Assembly (NCBI GenBank): GCA_025925615.1
Contig: JAICLN010000098.1
Location: forward strand, 1-11,301
DNA length: 11,301 bases
Direction of reading: 5' to 3'
Source: Actinomycetospora sp.
GTDB taxonomy: Bacteria > Actinomycetota > Actinomycetes > Mycobacteriales > Pseudonocardiaceae
The notes under the pieces are model-generated. The model saw nothing but the letters and a program-made list of their open reading frames with translations. It was not told the origin of the DNA and ran no database searches. This document shows, one piece after another, positions 5,423-11,301 of this stretch (position 1 is the stretch's first letter; every line of letters starts with the position of its first letter). Made by a program: the position numbers and the translations under genes.

Positions 5423-6187
5423 GTGAGCACGACCCACTCCGACGACGAGCTGGTCGTCACCCTGCGGTGCGCCGCGCAGGACCTGCTCGACCGGCGCAGC
5501 ATCAGGTACCTGGAGCGGACGCTCAGCGAGGTCGTCGCGGCCGCTGTCGAGATGGTGCCCGCCGCGACCGGCGGCGGCATCTCGCGCACCGAGGCCGGAA
5601 CGGTCCGCTCGAGCCACGCCACCGACGACACCATCCACAAGCTCGACGAGCGCCAGTCCGAGCTCAACGAGGGCCCGTGCATCACCGCGGCCGACGACCC
5701 GCCGCGGCACGGGATCGTGGTGGCCGACGACCTCGACGGGGCCGACCGCGAGCGCTGGCCCCACTTCGCGTCGTTCGCCGTGGACCTCGGGTTCCGCTCT
5801 GTCCTCTCGACCCACCTCGCGAGCCGGCCCGGAGGGCCCCGGTCGGCGCTCAACCTCTACGCCGCCGAGCCCCACGCCTTCGACCACCACGCCCGCGGCA
5901 TCGCCGGCATCTTCGCCGTGCAGGCCGCCACCCTGCTCTACGGCGCCGAGGAGGCCCAGCTGCTCGGCCGGGCCGTCGACAGCCGCGACGACATCGGGCA
6001 GGCCAAGGGCATCCTGATGGAGCGCTTCGCGATCGACGACGCCGAGGCGTTCCAGATGCTGGTGACGTCGTCGCAGAACACGAACATGAAGCTGGTGGAC
6101 GTCGTCGGGTGGCTGCTCGGCGAGGCCCGCCAGCGCCGGCTCGCCCAGCGGACACCGTCCGGCACCGTGCCGGACCTCGACCTGTGA
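5423..6187 (+). CDS. GAF and ANTAR domain RNA-binding antiterminator
   Basis: 254 aa from GTG 5423. Residues about 15-175 form a GAF domain (LSEVVAAAVEMV, LNEGPCITAADD, FRSVLSTHL, ALNLYAAEPHAF), normally a small-molecule or redox sensor whose ligand here is unknown. Residues about 180-235 are ANTAR: LLGRAVDSRDDIGQAKGILM, then AFQMLVTSSQNTNMKLVDV, the standard three-helix signature. The C-terminal tail is basic. Such proteins bind paired hairpins in nascent RNA and prevent termination. There is no receiver domain or phosphorylation site in this architecture. It has its own promoter. A hairpin at 6235-6279 lies between it and the acyl-CoA synthetase gene and could be a target, which is inference. 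The short paralogue at 4373 is the same type with its middle removed. Confidence 0.92.
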   Translation: MSTTHSDDELVVTLRCAAQDLLDRRSIRYLERTLSEVVAAAVEMVPAATGGGISRTEAGTVRSSHATDDTIHKLDERQSELNEGPCITAADDPPRHGIVVADDLDGADRERWPHFASFAVDLGFRSVLSTHLASRPGGPRSALNLYAAEPHAFDHHARGIAGIFAVQAATLLYGAEEAQLLGRAVDSRDDIGQAKGILMERFAIDDAEAFQMLVTSSQNTNMKLVDVVGWLLGEARQRRLAQRTPSGTVPDLDL

Positions 6188-6234
6188 CGCCTCGACGCGT
6201 CGCGGACCGGCGTTAGGGACCGCGCCCGATCGGG

Positions 6235-6279
6235 GAGCCCGCCCCGCGGTTCGCCTCGTGCGTCCCGTCGGGGCGGCTC
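6235..6279 (+). terminator. strong hairpin between the GAF-ANTAR and acyl-CoA synthetase genes
   Basis: GAGCCCGCCCCG (6235-6246) pairs with CGGGGCGGCTC (6269-6279) with one bulged C, giving 11 bp and a 22-nt loop. It starts 47 nt after the ANTAR stop and ends 95 nt before the next start. It may be a terminator of the ANTAR gene or a conditional one ahead of the synthetase. No T-tract. Confidence 0.45.
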
Positions 6280-6373
6280 GTCCCGGTTGACCACCCAGCC
6301 GAGGCGGGTCGTCGTCGGCCCCGCTCGCTGACCACGCCGCGCACGAAGCGCCCTGTCCCGGGATCGTGGTGCC

Positions 6374-7874
6374 GTGCCCACACCGAGGGTCCCGGAGCCC
6401 GTCGTCCCGCCCGGGGCCACCTCTCTCGCCGCCCGGCTGCGAGACCTCGCCAGGGCCGACCCGGACGCGCCGGCGGTGTCCGACGGCGACGCCCTCCTGA
6501 CCCGGGCCGACCTCGAGGTCCGGACGAACCGGCTGGCCCGGGCCTTCGCGGGTCGGGGGGTCGGGCGCGGGGACCTGGTGTCGATCGCCCTCGGCAACGT
6601 CGTCGCCCACGTCGCCTGCTCGGTCGCGGCCTGGAAGGTCGGGGCGGTCCCGCAGCCGCTGTCGGCCCGCCTGCCCCCGGGGGAACGCGACGCCGTCCTC
6701 GAGGTCGCCGACCCGGCGCTCGTCGTCGGGCTGCCCGATCCCGGCCGGCCGTCCCTGACCGCCGAGGACGTCGACCGGGCGGCGACCGACGGCGAGGCCG
6801 CACCCCTGCCCGACGTCGTCGGGCCCTCCTGGAAGGCGCCCACCTCCGGGGGCAGCACCGGCCGACCGAAGGTGATCGTCGCCGGTGGGGCCGCCTGCAC
6901 CGAGCACGTGCTGGCGCGCGCCGACGGGCTGCGGATCGACCGGGCGGGGGTGTTCCTGGCGACGGCGCCGCTGCACCACAACGCGCCGTACATGTTCTCG
7001 CTGATGGCCTTGCTGCAGGGCCACCACGTGGTGCTCATGCAGCGCTTCGACGCGGCCCGCACGCTGGAGCTGCTGGGCGAGCACGGCGTGACCTGGCTCT
7101 ACCTGGTCCCGACGATGATGGGCCGGATGTTGCGCCTGCCCGACGCGGCGTGGGAGACCGCGGACCTGTCGAGCTTGCGGACCGCGCTGCACGTCGGCGC
7201 GCCGTGCCCGCCCGAGGTCAAGCGCGGCTGGCTGTCACGGCTGCCGGCGCCGGAGATCCTCGTGGAGCTGTACGCGGGGACCGAGTCGCAGGCGAGCGCG
7301 ATGATCGACGGCCGGGAGTGGCTCGCGCACCCGGGGTCGGTCGGCCGGGTCACCCGCGGCGAGATGGCGGTGTGGGACGACGACGGGCACGTGTGCCCGC
7401 CCGGGGTCGTCGGCGAGCTGTGGATGCGCCCCGAGGGCCCGCCGACGTACTCCTACCTCGGGGCCTCGGCGCGCGCGGTCGACGGGTGGGAGTCCCTCGG
7501 CGACATGGGCTCGTTCGACGACGAGGGCTACCTGTACCTCGCGGACCGGCGGGCCGACATGATCGTCGTCGGGGGCGCGAACGTGTACCCCGGCCGAGGT
7601 GGAGGCGGCGCTGCTGGCGCACCCGGAGGTGGCCGACGCGGTCGTCGTCGGGGTGCCCGACGAGGACCTCGGGCGCGTGGTGCACGCGGTGGTCCAGCCG
7701 GTGGACGAGGCGGCGCCGGCGCTCGCCGAGCGGCTGGGCGTCGACCTCGCCGACCGGCTGTCCCGGCACAAGATCCCGCGGACCGTGGAGCTGGTCGACC
7801 ACCCGCTGCGCGACGACGCGGGGACGGTGAGGCGAGGTGCGCTTCGCGCTCGTGAGCACTTTCCGGGGTCATAG
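6374..7874 (+). pseudogene. acyl-CoA synthetase (AMP-binding family), frameshifted
   Basis: The frame starts at GTG 6374 with no clear ribosome-binding site. ANL-family motifs are in order: the P-loop TSGGSTGRPK (157-166), YAGTESQ (from 300), and WESLGDMGSFDDEGYLYLAD with RRADMIVVGGANVYP just before the break. At 7588-7591 there is a run of four C where three are expected. The frame then becomes Gly/Arg-rich nonsense to 7855, while the +1 frame continues perfectly as AEVEAALLAHPEVADAVVVG and ends at TAG 7872-7874. The C-terminal lid reads DHPLRDDAGTVRR, where the family has GK: the catalytic Lys is Thr (ACG, 7824-7826). The last 12 residues come from a palindromic repeat. It would activate a carboxylic acid with ATP and CoA (substrate unknown). 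The frameshift alone could be a sequencing error, but the lost Lys and foreign tail favour a decaying gene. Confidence 0.82.
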
Positions 7875-7907
7875 ACCCGGAAAATGCACACATGCCCGGA
7901 GGGCACC
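7836..7907. repeat. palindromic gene-end element, copy 1 (between convergent genes)
   Basis: This matches the element at 10559-10629. The left small hairpin is TGCGC-TTC-GCGCT, the central palindrome is imperfect (3 to 4 mismatches and one bulge, centred on GGGTC-ATA-GACCC at 7866-7878), and the right small hairpin is TGCCC-GGA-GGGCA. The synthetase reading frame enters from the left and stops at TAG 7872-7874. A minus-strand frame entering from the right would stop at 7869-7871. The NlpC/P60 stop codon (7907-7909) overlaps its right edge. It likely acts as a bidirectional terminator. Confidence 0.85.
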
Positions 7908-8680
7908 TATCGGGCGCCGCCCAAGCTGACGTCGCCGAACATGTTGCCGAGCTTGACCGACTCGCCGGGCTCCGGCGCGGTCCAGATCTTGTTGTTCCCG
8001 GCGTAGATCGCGACGTGGTAGATGCTGTTCGAGCCGCCCATGAACACCAGGTCGCCGGGCTGCGCCTGGCTCTTGCTGATGTGCTGCACGGCGTCGTACT
8101 GCTGCTGCGCCGTGCGGGGCAGGCTGATGCCCATCTTCTTGAACACGTAGGACGTGAATCCGGAGCAGTCGAACGAGCTCGGGCCGGTGGCGCCGTAGAC
8201 GTAGGGCGTGCCCTCGAACGACGCGGCCGTGGAGACGATCCGGTCGCCGAGCGGACCGAGACCGGCCACGCTGCTCGCCGAGCTCGAGGCCTTCTTCGCC
8301 GCGCTGGCCTTCTGCGCCGCGGCCTTCTTCGCGGCGGCGGCCTGGTCGGCAGCAGCCTTCTTGGCGGCGTCGGCGGCCGGCGAGGTGTGCTTGACCGCGG
8401 GCGCGGCGGCCGGGGCGGTCGCCGCGATCGGGGTGACGGCGGCGCGCTGGGTGGGGACCGAGGCCGCGTGGGGGGAGTACGCGGTCAGGTTCGTCGCGGC
8501 GTGGGAGACGTCCGTGCTCGGGAACGAGAAGGCCCCGGTGGAGCCGGCGACGGCGGCGGCGCTCGCGGTGACGAGCGCGGCGGCGATCCCGGCGCGGGTG
8601 AGGGAGCTGTCGGTGAAGGAGCTGGGGAGGGACACCGGCAGGGACATCGGACCAGCGGTCGCGGCATGACGTCCGGGCAT
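7907..8680 (-). CDS. secreted NlpC/P60 peptidoglycan endopeptidase
   Basis: 257 aa from ATG 8680, preceded by GAGAAAG about 7 nt upstream. The frame is open to 9004, but only this start gives a signal-like N-terminus. An export signal (LTRAGIAAALVTASAAAVAG, about residues 30-50) is followed by a Pro/Ala-rich stretch and an Ala/Lys-rich low-complexity segment (AADAAKKAAADQAAAAKKAA), then a C-terminal NlpC/P60 domain (about 145-257). Catalytic Cys172 is in FDCSGFTSYVF and His222 in IYHVAIYAG. The third polar residue, usually His, Glu or Asn before AP, appears to be Thr234 (IWTAP). The enzyme should cleave peptide cross-links of peptidoglycan outside the membrane, in growth or cell separation. 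It stands alone as a minus-strand gene, with its own promoter and long leader, and converges on the synthetase at the palindromic element. Confidence 0.9.
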   Translation of the reverse strand: MPGRHAATAGPMSLPVSLPSSFTDSSLTRAGIAAALVTASAAAVAGSTGAFSFPSTDVSHAATNLTAYSPHAASVPTQRAAVTPIAATAPAAAPAVKHTSPAADAAKKAAADQAAAAKKAAAQKASAAKKASSSASSVAGLGPLGDRIVSTAASFEGTPYVYGATGPSSFDCSGFTSYVFKKMGISLPRTAQQQYDAVQHISKSQAQPGDLVFMGGSNSIYHVAIYAGNNKIWTAPEPGESVKLGNMFGDVSLGGAR

Positions 8681-8775
8681 GGCGGCACTTTCTCGGTCGT
8701 CCACGACGCCTCGGGGTGCGTCGCTCCCGTCCTCGACCGCGATGCGGTTCCTGACCCGGTCCACCCCCTGGGGAG

Positions 8776-8803
8776 CGGGTCGCCGGACGGGCACGGCGAC
8801 CCG
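8776..8803 (-). promoter_or_regulatory. hairpin in the NlpC/P60 leader
   Basis: CGGGTCGCC (8776-8784) and GGCGACCCG (8795-8803) form a perfect 9-bp stem with a 10-nt loop inside the roughly 160-nt leader of the hydrolase mRNA. Cell-wall hydrolase genes of actinobacteria often have structured leaders, but I do not see the conserved motifs of the c-di-AMP (ydaO) riboswitch here. Confidence 0.4.
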
Positions 8804-8845
8804 GGCGTGGAGCCCGATCGACCCACCGGGAGGTGAGTTGCCGAG

Positions 8846-8873
8846 ACCGTATCGAGACCTTTTCGTGATCCAA
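8846..8873 (-). promoter_or_regulatory. promoter of the NlpC/P60 gene
   Basis: On the minus strand, TTGGAT (8868-8873) and TACGGT (8846-8851) are 16 bp apart, in the style of actinobacterial sigma-70 promoters. Transcription would start near 8839 and give a 5' leader of about 160 nt before ATG 8680, which is unusually long and GC-rich. Confidence 0.5.
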
Positions 8874-8900
8874 AGGGCCGCTTTCGGGGCAGTGGCGCGC

Positions 8901-8941
8901 CGGGCGGTCGGGTGGGTGGTCCTCGTGCGGACGACCGCCCG
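8901..8941. repeat. 10-bp inverted repeat
   Basis: CGGGCGGTCG (8901-8910) and CGACCGCCCG (8932-8941) are perfect complements around a 21-nt loop. It lies upstream of the NlpC/P60 promoter on the minus strand. Either a terminator for transcription coming from the right or a protein-binding site; undecided. Confidence 0.5.
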
Positions 8942-9147
8942 CCGCGATGTCCCCGACGCCGAGCGCCCGTGTGGCCCCCCGAGTACGGCCCTACGGAGCA
9001 GCAATCGGGGTGCTCGGCCCTCGCCGAGCGTCGTCGGCGGTCCGGGTGCGGGGGTGGTCTGCCCGGTTCCCGGCCGCCGGTCGTCGCGTCGGCGGGGCGG
9101 TGAGTCGTCCTCGAGCGTCGGCGGGCGGTCTGCCCTGGGCGCGTTCT

Positions 9148-9276
9148 GAGCGAGGGGCGCCTTTGCTCGATCCAGCCGACCGTGGGTGCCCTTCGCCGGA
9201 TGCCGGACGGCTCGGGCTTTCCGAGCGAGGGGGCCCTTCGCTCGATCTATTCGACCGAGGGTGCCCTTCGCTCAGA
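9148..9276. repeat. cluster of four GAGCGAGGG…CCCTTCGCTC palindromes
   Basis: Four related imperfect palindromes of about 21 nt start at 9148, 9178, 9223 and 9253. They form two pairs with the same 30-nt internal spacing, the second pair 75 nt after the first, so a composite unit of about 55 nt seems to have been duplicated. Each unit can fold as GAGCGA-GGG…CCC-TTCGCTC. The copies at 9223 and 9253 are the most regular. Confidence 0.65.
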
Positions 9277-9366
9277 ACCGGCACCGGCTCGCCGCCGTCG
9301 GGACCCACCCGTCGTCGTCGGGATCGGCCGACGCTCCGCGGGCGAGGGGAGGATTCGGCCGCTCTA

Positions 9367-9393
9367 CCGGCACGAGGGTTCCCCTCGCGCCGG
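9367..9393. repeat. isolated 11-bp hairpin
   Basis: CCGGC-A-CGAGGG, then TTC, then CCCTCG-C-GCCGG makes a stem of 11 pairs with one A/C mismatch. The CGAGGG core resembles the cluster just upstream. It lies about 75 nt before the GNAT start and could end transcription from the left or belong to the same repeat family. Confidence 0.5.
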
Positions 9394-9457
9394 GCAGGCG
9401 TCGTCGTTCGTCGACCTCCAGCGGGCGTCGCGAAGCGGGCGTCCGAGCGCGGCGGTC

Positions 9458-9463
9458 TACCGT
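9458..9463 (+). promoter_or_regulatory. -10 box of a leaderless GNAT transcript
   Basis: TACCGT ends 6 nt before GTG 9470, the spacing expected if transcription starts at the GTG itself. No ribosome-binding site is visible. Leaderless mRNAs of this form are common in actinobacteria. Confidence 0.5.
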
Positions 9464-9469
9464 GGCCGC

Positions 9470-9934
9470 GTGGCCGCCCAGGAGTCCGACGACACCGTCA
9501 CGATCGAGATCGTGGAGACGCTCGACGACGCCGTCCGCGCCGCCGTCGAACGCCTCCTCCCGCAGCTCTCGCGCAGCGCGACGTTCTCCGAGCAGACGCT
9601 CGCGTGGGTGGTCGCGCACGAGGCGACGACGCTGTTCGTCGCCAAGGTCGGCGGCGACGTCGTCGGGGCCCTGACGCTCGTGATGTACCCGCTCCCGACG
9701 GGGCTGCGGGCGCACGTCGACGACGTGGTGGTCGACGACGCCGTGCGCGGGCGCGGGGTGGGGGAGGCGCTCGTGCGTGCCGGGGTCGACCGCGCCGTCG
9801 AGGTGGGCGCGCGCACCGTCGACCTCACGTCGCGCCCCTCGCGGGAGTCGGCGATCCGGCTCTACGAGCGGGTCGGGTTCGTCCGGCGCGACTCCACGCT
9901 CTTCCGCTGGACGCCTCCGGGCGACGAGGCCTGA
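9470..9934 (+). CDS. GNAT-family N-acetyltransferase
   Basis: 154 aa from GTG 9470. The frame is open upstream to 9182, but that part runs through the palindromic repeats and has no codon bias. GNAT features are: an N-terminal helix (DDAVRAAVERLLPQL), a beta hairpin TTLFVAKVGGDVVGALTLVM, the core HVDDVVVDDAVRGRGVGEAL with the acetyl-CoA pyrophosphate-binding RGRGVG (93-98), and the C-terminal SRESAIRLYERVGFVRR. It transfers an acetyl group from acetyl-CoA to an amine of unknown identity (small molecule or protein). It is followed after 23 nt by the carboxymuconolactone-decarboxylase-like gene in the same direction, but that gene seems to have its own promoter. Confidence 0.9.
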   Translation: MAAQESDDTVTIEIVETLDDAVRAAVERLLPQLSRSATFSEQTLAWVVAHEATTLFVAKVGGDVVGALTLVMYPLPTGLRAHVDDVVVDDAVRGRGVGEALVRAGVDRAVEVGARTVDLTSRPSRESAIRLYERVGFVRRDSTLFRWTPPGDEA

Positions 9935-9944
9935 GGCAGGGGAA

Positions 9945-9950
9945 TAGCGT
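9945..9950 (+). promoter_or_regulatory. -10 box of a leaderless CMD-like transcript
   Basis: TAGCGT ends 7 nt before ATG 9958, and no ribosome-binding site lies in the 23-nt gap after the GNAT gene except a distant AGGCAGGGG. This again fits a leaderless start, so the second gene can be expressed without the first. Confidence 0.5.
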
Positions 9951-9957
9951 CCGCGCC

Positions 9958-10557
9958 ATGACCGATCTCCCCGCGGCGGACGCGAAGGACTGGGGCGGGC
10001 GACTCCCGCGCAACGAGACGCTGGACCTCGACGACGACCAGCGCGCCGTGTCGGAGCAGATCCGGGACCGCAGCACGCGCTGGGCCGAGCGCTCGGGCTT
10101 CGCGCCGACCGACGACCAGGGCGGGCTCCTCGGCCCGTTCAACGCGTTCGTGCTCCGGCCCGGCCAGGCCCGGGGCTTCAACCAGTGGGTGCAGCACGAC
10201 CAGAAGCACTCGTCGCTGCCGGCGCAGGTCCGCGAGGTCGTGATCCTCACGGTCGGGCTCGCCTGGGGCGCGGACTACGAGATCTACGCGCACGTCGCGG
10301 TCGGCCGGTCCGTCGGGCTGTCCGAGACGGTGATCGCCGGCCTGCGCTCGGGCTCGACCGAGGGCTTCACCCACCACGAGACCACCGCGCACCGGTTCAC
10401 CGACCAGCTGGTGCGCACCCACCGCGTCGACGACGCCACGTACGCGGCGGCCGAGGAGGCCTTCGGGCGCGACGGGGTGCTCGACATGGTGCACCTGATC
10501 GGGATGTACCTCGCGACGTCGGCGCTGCTCAACGCGTTCGAGGTTCCTGCTCCTTAG
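9958..10557 (+). CDS. carboxymuconolactone decarboxylase-fold protein
   Basis: 199 aa from ATG 9958. The centre carries the CMD/AhpD-fold signature: LPAQVREVVILTVGLAWGAD, then YEIYAHVAVGRSVGLSETVI, with E108 and H112 in the usual helix. The protein contains no Cys at all, so the CxxC of AhpD peroxidases is absent and a thiol peroxidase role is excluded. The length and the N-terminal extension (RNETLDLDDDQRAV…) fit the larger family members related to 4-carboxymuconolactone decarboxylase. Those act on lactones of aromatic catabolism, but no other gene of that pathway is here and the substrate is unknown. It is cytoplasmic. Its TAG stop (10555-10557) is one base before the palindromic element. 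Confidence 0.87.
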   Translation: MTDLPAADAKDWGGRLPRNETLDLDDDQRAVSEQIRDRSTRWAERSGFAPTDDQGGLLGPFNAFVLRPGQARGFNQWVQHDQKHSSLPAQVREVVILTVGLAWGADYEIYAHVAVGRSVGLSETVIAGLRSGSTEGFTHHETTAHRFTDQLVRTHRVDDATYAAAEEAFGRDGVLDMVHLIGMYLATSALLNAFEVPAP

Positions 10558-10558
10558 C

Positions 10559-10629
10559 GGTGCCCGTGGGCATGTGAGCACTTTCCGGGGCTATAGCCCC
10601 GGAAAGTGCTCACATGCCCGAAGGGCACC
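10559..10629. repeat. palindromic gene-end element, copy 2 (52-nt perfect palindrome)
   Basis: The core 10568-10619 is a perfect palindrome with 26-bp arms centred on CTATAG. Outside it, GGTGCCC (10559-10565) pairs with GGGCACC (10623-10629). The ends can alternatively fold as two small hairpins, TGCCC-GT-GGGCA (10561-10572) and TGCCC-GAA-GGGCA (10615-10627). The central CTATAG gives a TAG stop on both strands, and the minus-strand permease uses it (10591-10593). It lies exactly between convergent genes, so a bidirectional terminator is the likely role. Confidence 0.9.
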
Positions 10630-11301
10630 CAGGAGTTCCGGCTCGCGGCCACGGAGACACCGGGCCGCGGCCCGCGTCAGCGCGGCGAACAGAAGGCTCC
10701 CGACGACGAGGGCGGCCGGGACGCCCGCCCAGTCCAGCGGCACGTCGCCGGTGAGGGTGCCCGCGAGGAGCACCGCCGCGGCCGGTGCCGCCGTCAGCGC
10801 CGTCGCGTAGAGGCAGAGCTGGACCTTGACCGAGTAGGCCGGGGTCGGGCCGCCGGTCGCGTCCAGGGGGAGCGGGAGCCGAGCGGAGGCGTAGGCCATC
10901 ACGCCGGCACCTCCGAGCAGCAGCGCCGGGGTGAGCGCCGCGACCCACGGCCACGCCCACTCCTGGCCCGAGACCGCCGTCCCGACGACCCCCGCGACGA
11001 CCGCCACCGGCCCGGTGACGACGAGCCACGCGAGCTGCCGCCCTCGCAGGTCCGGGCCGCTGCTGTGCGGGGCGAGCAGCGTCGACCAGACCGCGGTGCC
11101 GTCGTGCCCGTACAGGTTGCTCGCGCACGCCGCGGTGATCACCGTCCAGAGCAGCCCCCCGAAGGGCAGCAGCGCCGTCGTCGCCGACGTGCTCGCGGGC
11201 AGCAGGGCCGTGCCCGCGCTGACCACGAGTGCGATGAGCAGGCAGGTCAGCCGCAGCGGGTCGCGCACCCAGAGCCGCAGTTCCTTCGCGACGACGGCGC
11301 C
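10591..11301 (-). CDS. ABC-2-type transporter permease (C-terminal part)
   Basis: The frame enters from the right edge and encodes 236 residues in the window. A GTG at 11268 exists, but the coding sequence plainly continues upstream of it (AVVAKELRLWVRDPLR), so the 5' end lies outside. KELRLWxRDPxR is typical of large actinobacterial ABC permeases. About six hydrophobic segments follow, among them LTCLLIALVVSAGTALL, LLPFGGLLWTVITAACA, LAWLVVTGPVAVVAGVVG, VAALTPALLLGGAGVMA and VPAALVVGSLLFAALT. Between them is SNLYGHDGTAVWSTLLAP, a loop common in this family. It resides in the membrane and would work with an ATPase encoded outside the window; its cargo is unknown. The last 12 residues (GALRACEHFPGL) and the stop are encoded by the palindromic element. 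Confidence 0.82.
   Translation of the reverse strand, partial: GAVVAKELRLWVRDPLRLTCLLIALVVSAGTALLPASTSATTALLPFGGLLWTVITAACASNLYGHDGTAVWSTLLAPHSSGPDLRGRQLAWLVVTGPVAVVAGVVGTAVSGQEWAWPWVAALTPALLLGGAGVMAYASARLPLPLDATGGPTPAYSVKVQLCLYATALTAAPAAAVLLAGTLTGDVPLDWAGVPAALVVGSLLFAALTRAAARCLRGREPELLGALRACEHFPGL

Larger units (their letters stand above)
8874..9469. other. gene-free stretch rich in hairpins
   Basis: I find no convincing gene here. Open frames exist on both strands, but their products are Arg/Pro/Ser-rich, change character between repeats and have no ribosome-binding sites. The stretch holds a 10-bp inverted repeat (8901-8910/8932-8941), a cluster of short palindromic repeats (9148-9276) and a strong isolated hairpin (9367-9393). 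It separates the divergent NlpC/P60 and GNAT genes. Confidence 0.6.

Noticed and set aside
4097..7192. Very long minus-strand open frame of about 1031 codons
   Set aside because: It is an artefact of high GC. Its product has no recognisable domain and mirrors the ANTAR and synthetase genes, which have clear motifs on the plus strand.
7836..7907. Insertion sequence ends
   Set aside because: No transposase and no target-site duplication; the element is complete in itself and about 70 nt long.
8681..8845. c-di-AMP (ydaO) riboswitch before the NlpC/P60 gene
   Set aside because: The expected conserved blocks (GGGGGA-type, GGGGUGAAUCC, CAGCUAACCUCG) are not visible in the minus-strand leader.
7869..8873. 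Second minus-strand frame over the NlpC/P60 gene ending in GALRACVHFPGL
   Set aside because: The true hydrolase is in another frame with catalytic motifs and stops at 7907. This frame is Arg-rich and gains the tail only by running into the repeat.
9148..9276. CRISPR array
   Set aside because: Only four degenerate units in two pairs, with linkers too short and uneven to be spacers, and no cas genes nearby.
8991..9308. Ser/Pro/Arg-rich 105-aa minus-strand protein
   Set aside because: Its repeats simply reflect the palindromic DNA cluster; it has no ribosome-binding site and no codon bias.
9958..10557. AhpD-type alkylhydroperoxidase
   Set aside because: The protein has no cysteine, so the CxxC active site is missing.

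Overview
The window is very GC-rich (roughly 70% or more by eye) with strong G/C preference at third codon positions, many GTG starts, TANNNT-type -10 boxes close to start codons, GAF-ANTAR regulators and an Ala/Lys-rich NlpC/P60 hydrolase. Together these point to an actinobacterial chromosome, most likely Pseudonocardiaceae or a close relative. The genus is an inference.

Layout. 1-409 (minus): a two-gene operon, with a 53-aa small protein followed by the 5' end of a Cys-rich conserved protein that leaves the window. 542-1598 (plus): a VOC/glyoxalase-fold gene with a frameshifted end, a tRNA with anticodon CAT, and a DUF664/DinB-type protein. 1615-1738: two copies of an inverted-repeat element. 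1763-4122: a TetR-type repressor behind a double palindromic operator, overlapping by ATGA with an AidB-like acyl-CoA dehydrogenase. 4373-6187: a regulator island with a GAF-ANTAR paralogue carrying a 108-residue internal deletion, two small unknown ORFs and a complete GAF-ANTAR protein. 6374-7874: an acyl-CoA synthetase with a +1 frameshift and a missing catalytic Lys. 7907-8680 (minus): a secreted NlpC/P60 hydrolase with a leader of about 160 nt. 8874-9469: no gene seen, but several hairpin repeats. 9470-10557 (plus): a GNAT acetyltransferase and a cysteine-free carboxymuconolactone-decarboxylase-fold protein, both apparently leaderless. 10591-11301 (minus): the 3' part of an ABC-2-type permease.

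The most striking signal is a palindromic element present twice, at 7836-7907 and 10559-10629, each time exactly between convergent genes. It looks like three adjacent hairpins, supplies a stop codon on both strands at its centre, and gives the incoming gene a shared 12-residue C-terminal tail. In each case the opposing gene stops at the element's outer edge. It behaves like a portable bidirectional gene end.

Two coding genes carry one-base shifts (VOC near 904, acyl-CoA synthetase near 7589) and the tRNA has one base more than usual in its variable loop. Sequencing error must be considered for these. The in-frame ANTAR deletion and the repeats cannot be explained that way.
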